Part shown: one piece after another, positions 1 through 5,852 of the stretch
How positions within the stretch are numbered: position 1 is the stretch's first letter
Layout of the letters: each line of letters starts with the position of its first letter
NCBI GenBank assembly: GCA_030765245.1
Contig: JAVCCX010000331.1
Location: forward strand, 1 to 9,090
Origin: Candidatus Zophobacter franzmannii
GTDB lineage: Bacteria > Cloacimonadota > Cloacimonadia > Cloacimonadales > JAFGVF01
DNA: 9,090 nt
Reading direction: 5' to 3'
Made by a program: the position numbers and the translations under genes
The notes under the pieces: generated by a model
Database searches by the model: none
Seen by the model: only the letters and a program-made list of their open reading frames with translations
What the model was told of the DNA's origin: nothing

Positions 1-2
1 CT

Positions 3-1658
3 ATTATTGACAATGTAACTGAAGATAGAGAATCACATGATATCCCTCTTCATGGTTATGGCTATTTAGCTGACGGTAATGAAACATCAATGAACGCAAC
101 AGAAGTTGTATTAGATGTTGTTAACTTGCCTACAATCATAGAACCTGCAATTGACATCGACTGGTATGCTTTCTGGCAAGCCGGTCCTGCTCAGCTTGAG
201 ATTCACACAGAGAATCTTTATGGTTCTACAATTGATTTAGCTGCTTTCTTGTATGGTCCTTATAATGACCTTGGACAGACAGTAGATGAAGGCACAGCGA
301 TCTATAATGATGACGATAGTTTTGATGGAACTAATCCTGAAATCATTGCAACAATCACAGAGTCTGGTTTCTACTTCTTAAGAGTAGCTAGCTTTGACAA
401 TGCTCCGAATATGGGAAGAGCTGTTAAGAAAGAAGGCAGAAATACTCGTTGGGATACCGGTGACTATGCTATCTGGATAGAGACAGATAACCATCTTCCT
501 CCTTCAGGATTCGATCCACCTTCAAACCTTGCAGCTGCTATTTCATATCAGGGTATTGGTTTGACTTGGGATGTTCCTGTACCTGAAGCGCGTCCACTTG
601 TTAGTTACAACATCTATCGTGATGATGTAGTTATCAACGCAGAAGAAGTAACAACTACATTCTACCTTGATGTAGATCCTATTCTTGGAACTACTTATGA
701 ATATAAAGTTACTGCTCTTTATACAGGTCCTACCGGTGAATCACCAGCTTGTGACTCAATCATGGTTGATTTCATTGCTGTAGATCCTCCTGTCATTGCA
801 GATGACTTCGAAGCTTATGATGACTTCACTGCTAATATGGGAGACTGGATTCTTCTTGACCAGGATGGTGAAAATACTCACGGTTTCAATAATGGGATAG
901 ACTTCACTGGTGAAAATGCACCAATGTCATTCATCGTATTCAATCCTGCAGGTACAGTACCACCGCTTCAGTTCGCTGATGCATATAGTGGTGACAAGTA
1001 TGCTGCAAGTTTCGCTGCTGACAGTGGTTCAAATGATGACTGGATGATCTCTCCTCAGATTCAGCTTACCGCAAATGAAGCAAACATTCAGTTGATAGCT
1101 CGTTCATACACAATTCAGTATGGTATGGAGAAATTTGAAGTAGCTGTTTCAATGGGAACTGCAGATCCTGCTGACTTCACTGTAATCAGTGGTGACGTGC
1201 CTGTTGAAGTACCATTAGCCTGGACACAATTCGAATATGACTTAGCACCATATGCTAACGAAATAATCAGAGTAGCTATCCATTGTGTTTCACAGCAGAC
1301 ATTCTTCTTAATGTTGGATGATGTTATGATTACTAATGATGGTGCTACTGTTGAAAATGATACTACTCCTGTAGTTCCTGAAATCACAAGACTTCGCAGT
1401 AACTATCCAAATCCTTTCAATCCTGAAACTACTATTAGCTTCGATTTGAAAGATAATTCAGATGTTATTATCGATGTTTATAATGTTAAAGGACAGCGTA
1501 TTGCAACAGTTGTTGACCGTGCTTTCTCAGCTGGCTCACATAGTGTTGTATGGAATGGTGAAGACTACAACGGAAGTACAGCTTCCAGTGGTGTTTACTT
1601 CTACAAAATGCAGTCAGGTACTTATACCAAAACTAAGAAAATGATTCTGATGAAATAA
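3..1658 (+). CDS. Secreted multidomain surface protein with C-terminal FlgD-like sorting domain (5' partial)
   Basis: The reading frame is open to the left edge: the codons before the first ATG at 90 (IIDNVTEDRESHD...) are in frame, so the N-terminus and any signal peptide lie outside the window. 551 residues are visible. In order they are: a PPC-like beta domain (about residues 30-160, with IDWYAFW and SGFYFLRVAS), an FN3 domain (about 170-258, GIGLTWDVP...VSYNIYRDD...YEYKVTAL), a cleaved-adhesin / choice-of-anchor-J jelly roll (about 265-443, DDFEAYDDF...DDWMISPQI...FFLMLDDVMI), and a C-terminal FlgD-like/type A sorting module (about 463-551, YPNPFNPETTISF, VYNVKGQR, SSGVYFYKM, ending KKMILMK). 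No catalytic domain is visible, although a peptidase domain could lie upstream because PPC domains often follow proteases. It is probably exported and surface-anchored or released by a type IX-like route; that route is inferred from the sorting module. A hairpin terminator follows the stop. Confidence 0.9.
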   Translation: MIDNVTEDRESHDIPLHGYGYLADGNETSMNATEVVLDVVNLPTIIEPAIDIDWYAFWQAGPAQLEIHTENLYGSTIDLAAFLYGPYNDLGQTVDEGTAIYNDDDSFDGTNPEIIATITESGFYFLRVASFDNAPNMGRAVKKEGRNTRWDTGDYAIWIETDNHLPPSGFDPPSNLAAAISYQGIGLTWDVPVPEARPLVSYNIYRDDVVINAEEVTTTFYLDVDPILGTTYEYKVTALYTGPTGESPACDSIMVDFIAVDPPVIADDFEAYDDFTANMGDWILLDQDGENTHGFNNGIDFTGENAPMSFIVFNPAGTVPPLQFADAYSGDKYAASFAADSGSNDDWMISPQIQLTANEANIQLIARSYTIQYGMEKFEVAVSMGTADPADFTVISGDVPVEVPLAWTQFEYDLAPYANEIIRVAIHCVSQQTFFLMLDDVMITNDGATVENDTTPVVPEITRLRSNYPNPFNPETTISFDLKDNSDVIIDVYNVKGQRIATVVDRAFSAGSHSVVWNGEDYNGSTASSGVYFYKMQSGTYTKTKKMILMK

Positions 1659-1675
1659 TTAGGATCTTAGATATG

Positions 1676-1707
1676 AAAAGCCCTCGAGTAATCGAGGGCT
1701 TTTTTTT
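1676..1707 (+). terminator. Rho-independent terminator
   Basis: A perfect 9-bp stem AGCCCTCGA / TCGAGGGCT closes a GTAA loop and runs straight into seven or more T. The four A before the stem can pair with the first T, lengthening it to 12 bp. It lies 20 bases after the stop of the left-hand secreted protein and separates it from the HTH-SecB unit. Confidence 0.92.
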
Positions 1708-1740
1708 AAATGCAAAATACTAAGTGGGAATGCATAATAT

Positions 1741-1810
1741 GTTAAGATTAAGGAATCGAAAAGGATAGAGAGTGAAATATTTGTATTGGCATGTTAAGGT
1801 ATAGGTTAAC
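1741..1810 (+). promoter_or_regulatory. Possible operator: repeated GTTAAG / GTTAA-N8-TTAAC
   Basis: GTTAAG occurs at 1741-1746 and again at 1793-1798. The second copy forms an inverted repeat GTTAA (1793-1797) with TTAAC (1806-1810) across 8 bases. The rest of 1711-1821 holds no convincing gene. Because the downstream gene encodes an HTH protein, and such pairs are often autoregulated, this is a candidate operator. The half-sites are short and AT-rich, so chance is quite possible. I could not assign a clear -35/-10 pair. Confidence 0.22.
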
Positions 1811-1821
1811 AGTAGGGCTAA

Positions 1822-1983
1822 ATGAAACAGCAAAAGATTGAATTTATAGAAATAAGTAAGAGATTTAAGAATTTGATTAATTGCATTTTTATAGGTTCAG
1901 AAAATGTGGGAAGAATATCATCCTGTTTGGGTACAGAAGAAAGAAAAGAGATAGCTTGGGTGATTCAGTTTACAAAGCTTTAG
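1822..1983 (+). CDS. Possible small ORF (53 aa) upstream of the HTH gene
   Basis: An ATG at 1822 opens a 53-codon frame ending in TAG at 1981-1983, 18 bases before the HTH start. The product is basic and isoleucine-rich (starts MKQQKIEFIEISKRF, ends WVIQFTKL). A weak GGG lies five bases before the ATG, but there is no good Shine-Dalgarno sequence. It occupies the position where the toxin gene sits in HigB-HigA-SecB modules, yet it is about half the length of a HigB/RelE toxin and I see no toxin motif. It may be a non-coding leader, a toxin remnant or a real small protein. Low confidence. Confidence 0.2.
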   Translation: MKQQKIEFIEISKRFKNLINCIFIGSENVGRISSCLGTEERKEIAWVIQFTKL

Positions 1984-2001
1984 ATAATAAAAGGAAATAT
2001 T

Positions 2002-2454
2002 ATGAAACAAGATTTAATGAATACTATAGATAGCCTCTTTGGAGAGGAACCAACACCTAATCAAAAAGCTTGGTCTATCATAAATCAATTCTATCACTTG
2101 ATATTAACCAAAATGACCGAAGATAGTATTACTCGCGCAGACCTGGCAAAGTCAACTGGTAAGAGCCGTTCAGCTATAACTCAGATGTTCAATAAAACAC
2201 CAAATTTGACAATTAAGAAGTTGGTTGAGATTGCTGATGCTGTTGGACTAGAAATTAACCTTACAAGCAAACCTTTTTTGGATGATGAGAATAAAGCAAG
2301 TGTTAGAAGTAATTACTTCTCACTTAGTTCAAACGAAGTTTATAGCGTTAGCTTAGAAGATCATTCCGGTAAGGAGGATTTTGTTGCTTGCCCAGAGAGT
2401 TCTTATTATATCCAACCAGTTAGCAATAGGTTTGATGAATTGAACATTAGTTAA
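2002..2454 (+). CDS. XRE/HigA-like HTH protein, probable antitoxin-type regulator
   Basis: 150 residues. A Cro/C1-type helix-turn-helix spans about residues 43-87 (ITRADLAKSTGKSRSAITQM, then LTIKKLVEIADAVGLEINL). It follows an N-terminal helical segment (QKAWSIINQFYHLIL) of the sort seen in HigA-like proteins. After the HTH comes a polar, probably flexible tail of about 55 residues with aromatic/hydrophobic patches (NYFSL, EVYSV, DFVAC, SYYIQPV). The start is supported by AAGGAAA at 1991-1997. The next gene, 19 bases on, encodes a SecB-like chaperone, which matches the antitoxin-chaperone half of TAC modules such as HigBA-SecB of Mycobacterium tuberculosis. In that reading it would bind its own promoter and the chaperone would protect it through the tail. 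No toxin gene is evident, so it could instead be a plain regulator of the SecB-like gene. Confidence 0.82.
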   Translation: MKQDLMNTIDSLFGEEPTPNQKAWSIINQFYHLILTKMTEDSITRADLAKSTGKSRSAITQMFNKTPNLTIKKLVEIADAVGLEINLTSKPFLDDENKASVRSNYFSLSSNEVYSVSLEDHSGKEDFVACPESSYYIQPVSNRFDELNIS

Positions 2455-2473
2455 ATGGATAATGGGAGAAGAA

Positions 2474-2935
2474 ATGGAAACTATAAATACTGATACTAAT
2501 AATAAATCTGTAAACATCAAATTGAAGAGTGTTGATAGAATGAAGTATTATGAGAGTAATCCTGCAGAAATAGGATATAAAGATGGGGGCGTTGACTTGG
2601 CTGATGTAGGTCTTACTACTAACCTGGTGATAAATGAAAAGGAAGAGTCTATTTCCGTTTTGCTGGATGTTGTTTATAAGTTAAAAGAGGAACCTGAAGT
2701 TGTTCTCTTTAGCATAAGTAGTAAGCACTCTTATGAGATTCAAAATCTCTTAAATGTGATCACCAAAGATGATAAGCAACAGTGTCGTATCCCCGATCAA
2801 TTATTGAACATGCTTGTATCAATAGCATATTCTGGAACTAGGGGTATGCTGGCAGTACTTATCACTAGTCCAATTTATAAAGATTTGATTTTGCCTATAA
2901 TAGATCCAAAGAAGCTAATAAATAGTAAGATGTAA
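2474..2935 (+). CDS. SecB-like chaperone
   Basis: 153 residues from the ATG at 2474, chosen because GGGAGAAG lies directly before it. An ATG 12 bases upstream at 2462 has no ribosome-binding site. The fold is inferred from sequence pattern: an N-terminal strand (VNIKLKSVDRMKYYES), a beta strand with ESISVLLDVVYKLKEE, then VVLFSISSKHSYEI, and a C-terminal helix plus motif LLNMLVSIAYSGTRGML...LPIIDP. The S-x-x-RG-x-L and LP-x-I-x-P signature (RG at about 123-124, LPIIDP at 140-145) is characteristic of SecB-family proteins. It is divergent from housekeeping SecB, as solitary or TAC-associated SecB-like chaperones are. Cytoplasmic. Translated with the HTH gene 19 bases upstream; the likely client is that HTH protein. 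A role in protein export cannot be excluded. Confidence 0.72.
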   Translation: METINTDTNNKSVNIKLKSVDRMKYYESNPAEIGYKDGGVDLADVGLTTNLVINEKEESISVLLDVVYKLKEEPEVVLFSISSKHSYEIQNLLNVITKDDKQQCRIPDQLLNMLVSIAYSGTRGMLAVLITSPIYKDLILPIIDPKKLINSKM

Positions 2936-2950
2936 TTTTAGATAAGTTGA

Positions 2951-3027
2951 AGCCTCCGAGAAACCTTATGCAACTGGCGTTGGAATGGGGAATCGGCGTT
3001 CCCCATCCCCGGAACAAGAGATGAAGC
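2951..3027. repeat. GC-rich non-coding patch with strong hairpin, possible interspersed repeat
   Basis: Between two convergent genes in AT-rich surroundings lies a patch with much higher GC. Its core is ATGGGGAA (2985-2992), loop TCGGCG, TTCCCCAT (2999-3006). This is an 8-bp perfect stem that extends to about 10 pairs with one mismatch (2982-3009). GGCGTT occurs twice, before and inside the hairpin. No T-run follows on either strand, so it is not a classical terminator, and no ORF of note crosses it. Composition and structure suggest a small mobile or REP/MITE-like repeat, but repeat status cannot be shown from one copy. Confidence 0.4.
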
Positions 3028-3041
3028 TAAAGCATCATTTC

Positions 3042-3724
3042 CTAAAATACACTCTTATGCATCAAATCATTTAAGATAGTTGCTTTTCTCAGAATCTCTT
3101 TTCTTCCCCCAATAAAGGTAACAACTAACATTGGTAAGAAGATCGCGATAGAAGCGGTCGTTGGTATGTTTTTCATATTGAACCCAGTGACGAGAAGCAT
3201 TATTGTAAGAGCAAGTATTAAAACGAAGCCAAATAGCCAGACAGGATATTTTCGGCCCCTGAATCCAAAGTACCAAACGACACAATAGATATAACAATGT
3301 GGGAATAGATAAAAAACGACATGATTGTTAAAGTAATGATTTCAACTCCACCCATATAAAGCATATTAGGGTCAAGAATGAAAATTGCAATTAGTTTATA
3401 GAAAGTAAAACTCAACAAAATCGTTGTAATATAACTCCTTCTCCCGATTGCATCTTCAACCCGAGTCCCCATTAAAAAAAGTAGATAAATGGAAGTAATT
3501 CTAATATAACCAACTCCGCCGAAGAAGTCCGTTATGATGTTAAACGGGTGCCACCCCGGAAGGGAAGAAACATTCAGGATACTGTATATCCAATCCCCAA
3601 ATAACATTGAAAGTACCAAGCAAATCATATAAATATACGATACAATTGGAATAGTTTTGACCTTTGGAGGATTCATTAGGCGTGGAAAGAACCATAATAG
3701 TAATTTCTCCCAGATGGGCATCAT
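3042..3724 (-). pseudogene. Rhomboid-fold membrane protein, frameshifted at an A/T homopolymer
   Basis: From the ATG at 3724 a hydrophobic frame runs for 168 residues and stops at 3218, but its last 35 or so residues lose the pattern. Another reverse frame carries on the transmembrane protein (YLFPHCYIYCVVWYFGFRG, then KYPVWLFGFVLILALTIMLL, ending in TAG at 3042-3044). One extra base in the six-A run at 3311-3316 joins the frames as ...SFF-YLFPHCYIY..., giving about 227 residues. The result resembles rhomboids: GWHPFNIIT, MGTRVEDAIGRRSYI, then GGVEIITLTIMSFFYLFPH where active enzymes have G-x-SG. The catalytic serine and the TM6 histidine motif are absent, so it would be an inactive rhomboid relative in the inner membrane. 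It starts 39 bases after the endonuclease stop and is probably co-transcribed. The frameshift could be real, a sequencing error or corrected by slippage. Confidence 0.6.
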
Positions 3725-3763
3725 TTCATATGTTTTTTCCCTAAGATTTAAGTGTAAAAGTTG

Positions 3764-4657
3764 TCATTTCATCAGTTTCCATATATCTTCTATAATAAAG
3801 TTATCAAAAGTTTTAATGTGGTCTTTTAAAATATATTCTGTTTTCATGTTAGGACGGATGTCAAAATAATACACACCATCTAATGGATTTAGTTTAATAG
3901 TGTACACTTTGAAATGACCTGATAAAAATGTTGAATTTATACTATACCTGGGCTCCTTACCTTTCCTTTGCACATCGTTTAGAAAGATAGCAAAGTGGGG
4001 AGTATTGCTCTCAGTTAAGCGATTATATAAGAATTTATCAATAAATATTTTATCAATTCTATCTTTACTCGATGTTTTTACTGAACCAATAGCTTTGGTT
4101 ACTTCATCCACTTTGATTATCAAATCATGTTGGTATCTCATTGAAAGGGTTTCTGAATCATCAACCTTTATTGGCAACCCTATTGTCCCAGTAGAGACAT
4201 CAACACCAAGTTTCAAAATAATTAGTCTGATGAATCTCTCGAATAAGTCTCCATTGAGTTTCCTTGCTGTATTTGATTTGTTAGATGGCAATGCATCTAA
4301 GGATGCTCCAATCGCTTGTTGGCAAGTATATATTATTTTGTTTATTAGTTGTCTATTTGATTGACTACCAATTTCTTTTTCTTTTATATTGTCCAATATG
4401 AAACTAAACTGATTTCTATCTCTTTCTATATCTTCAAATGAAAGCATTAAGTCACTATTTATTGGGCGAGATACATTATAATTACCATCTTTCTTATATT
4501 GAAAAAAGCGATAATGGTTTTCATTTTGAGATACTATTACTGCCTGAAGATTGGTTTTAATAAATTCCATATAAATTAAGCAGAATTCAATATAATCGTC
4601 AATCGTTGTAAATTTATCCCTATTCGTCGCTCGATTGATTATCTTTTTTAAGCTCAT
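3764..4657 (-). CDS. Type II restriction endonuclease (PD-(D/E)XK-like, family not named)
   Basis: 297 residues. The role is inferred mainly from position: its ATG overlaps the methyltransferase TGA by four bases (ATGA), with GGAG about 12 bases before the start. The core fits a PD-(D/E)XK nuclease: a helix with glutamate (NGDLFERFIRLI, E140), a strand with aspartate (YQHDLIIKV, D178), then GSVKTSSKDR with K194. The acidic residue two before the lysine is a serine (S192-V-K194), as in the Cfr10I/Bse634I type of active site. A well-ordered C-terminal half follows (PHFAIFLNDVQRKGK, LNPLDGVYYFDIRP), suggesting an intact enzyme. It would cut unmethylated DNA at the site protected by the neighbouring methylase. 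The recognition sequence cannot be read from the protein. Confidence 0.72.
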   Translation of the reverse strand: MSLKKIINRATNRDKFTTIDDYIEFCLIYMEFIKTNLQAVIVSQNENHYRFFQYKKDGNYNVSRPINSDLMLSFEDIERDRNQFSFILDNIKEKEIGSQSNRQLINKIIYTCQQAIGASLDALPSNKSNTARKLNGDLFERFIRLIILKLGVDVSTGTIGLPIKVDDSETLSMRYQHDLIIKVDEVTKAIGSVKTSSKDRIDKIFIDKFLYNRLTESNTPHFAIFLNDVQRKGKEPRYSINSTFLSGHFKVYTIKLNPLDGVYYFDIRPNMKTEYILKDHIKTFDNFIIEDIWKLMK

Positions 4658-5607
4658 CTAATTGAATTTCTCCTTTTGTCATTTCCTTTATCAAAAGCAA
4701 TCCACTCTTCCTTAGTCCTAACGATCACATTTTCCAAGCGTTGAATTGCCCATTCATTGTAATTATGTGAAAGGTCACACCCTTGCCATTTCCTATTCAA
4801 TTGTTCTGCAACCACTAAAGTTGTCCCAGACCCTGAAAATGGGTCTAAGATAACATCTCCGTCGTTCGAAGATGCCATGATTATCTTCCTTAACAATTCT
4901 TCAGGTTTCTGTGTTGGATGTGCAGTTTTTTCCCCCATACCATTACAGGTTGTTGGTACTTCGATTACATCCTTTGGCTTTGCTCCTTTGGGATGTGGAT
5001 TCCAAGAGGAGTATTTTTTAGAACCCTTGCCGTATTGACTGGTTTCCGCCTGTGGATGTGATGGGTATCTCAAAGTATGCGTACCATATGGAATTCGAAC
5101 ATCGTCAATGTTCATTGTGAATTCTTTACTCTTTCTTAAATGTAGGATACTCTCATGTGATCTTCCCCAATCCTTTCCTAAATTAGCTTTATTCTTGTAA
5201 AACCAAATCAACCATCTACAACTTGTAAAATACTGCATCGCGGGATGTTTCAGATCAGCTAGTATTTCTGAGAATCCACATACATACAATGTCCCGGTAG
5301 GCTTCAATACTCTTGCTGCCTCAGAAATCCAATTCATTGACCATTTTATGTAGGCTTCCTGACTTTCAAATTTGTCCCAGTCTGCTTTATTTATATTGTA
5401 AGGAGGGTCAGCAAATATCAAATCTACACTTTCACTTTCTATGCTTTTAAGCCATTCCAAACTATTCCCTTTAAACAGGACATTATCATTTTTTTTATAT
5501 ACCGGACAAAAACTAACATCTTCCAATGGTGTTAACTTTGTCCCAGTCATTACTGTTTCAAACAATAGTGGTTGAAATGTTTCTTCTTTTTCCTTCTTTA
5601 AGGGCAT
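4654..5607 (-). CDS. Type II DNA methyltransferase, beta-class, probably N6-adenine
   Basis: 317 residues from the ATG at 5607, chosen because GGAGAGA lies five bases upstream. An in-frame ATG at 5652 would add 15 residues (including CYC) but has no ribosome-binding site. Motif order is DPPY (LIFADPPYNINKADWD, residues 77-80), a central target-recognition region, HPTQKP (230-235), then DPFSGSGTT (255-263, AdoMet-binding motif I). Catalytic motif before AdoMet motif defines the beta class of N6_N4 methylases. DPPY favours N6-adenine, though N4-cytosine is not excluded. It transfers a methyl group from AdoMet to the host's own recognition sites and so protects them from the endonuclease encoded immediately downstream. 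It is the first gene of the R-M operon, which ensures the methylase is made first. No controller (C) protein gene is adjacent. Confidence 0.92.
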   Translation of the reverse strand: MPLKKEKEETFQPLLFETVMTGTKLTPLEDVSFCPVYKKNDNVLFKGNSLEWLKSIESESVDLIFADPPYNINKADWDKFESQEAYIKWSMNWISEAARVLKPTGTLYVCGFSEILADLKHPAMQYFTSCRWLIWFYKNKANLGKDWGRSHESILHLRKSKEFTMNIDDVRIPYGTHTLRYPSHPQAETSQYGKGSKKYSSWNPHPKGAKPKDVIEVPTTCNGMGEKTAHPTQKPEELLRKIIMASSNDGDVILDPFSGSGTTLVVAEQLNRKWQGCDLSHNYNEWAIQRLENVIVRTKEEWIAFDKGNDKRRNSIR

Positions 5608-5805
5608 CTTCTCTCCACAATAACAATTATTCTTTAAATTTCTAAATACCATATGTTTACTAATATCTGTAATAGCAAATTAAAATAACTATTGTATTGC
5701 TATGGCTAGTGTCAATATTTATTTGATTCCATTACAAAAAGAAAAAAACAAGATGCATACTCAGGACATACAGTCTCATCTATTTCGAGTTTGAATCGAG
5801 ATTTA

Positions 5806-5833
5806 TTGACAGCATATATCGCAAGGGTAGATT
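5806..5833 (+). promoter_or_regulatory. Candidate promoter for the TraB/GumN gene
   Basis: TTGACA at 5806-5811 is a perfect -35 box. TAGATT at 5828-5833, 16 bases on, is a fair -10 box (four of six). The start codon is only about 20 bases further, giving a very short leader. The remainder of 5608-5805, between the divergent methylase and TraB/GumN genes, is AT-rich and holds no ORF or structure I can support. It must also carry the leftward promoter of the R-M operon. Confidence 0.35.
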
Positions 5834-5852
5834 GTTAATAGGAGGTTCTATT

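Noticed and set aside
1115..1387. Reverse 90-codon frame inside the left-hand secreted protein
   Set aside because: Antisense to clearly conserved jelly-roll and sorting domains, with no domain pattern of its own.
2982..3009. Hairpin as a rho-independent terminator for the HTH-SecB unit
   Set aside because: The stem is strong but no T-run follows on either strand. Reported instead as a possible repeat.
3067..3297. Reverse-strand 76-codon frame beginning with TTG
   Set aside because: It overlaps the rhomboid-like gene in a frame that lacks the hydrophobic pattern. The third reverse frame gives a far better transmembrane continuation, so this is a shadow.
4005..4364. Forward 119-codon frame opposite the endonuclease gene
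   Set aside because: Antisense shadow of a well-supported nuclease gene, with low-complexity Leu/Ser/Ile composition and no ribosome-binding site.
5608..5652. N-terminal extension of the methyltransferase from the ATG at 5652 (with CYC motif)
   Set aside because: No Shine-Dalgarno sequence precedes 5652, while GGAGAGA is ideally placed before the ATG at 5607. A cysteine role in the extra 15 residues is not supported.
5653..5831. Possible controller (C) protein gene or C-box between the methylase and TraB/GumN genes
   Set aside because: No HTH-coding ORF and no clear paired C-box repeat; only a weak AATAG/CTATT inverted pair that is expected by chance in AT-rich DNA.
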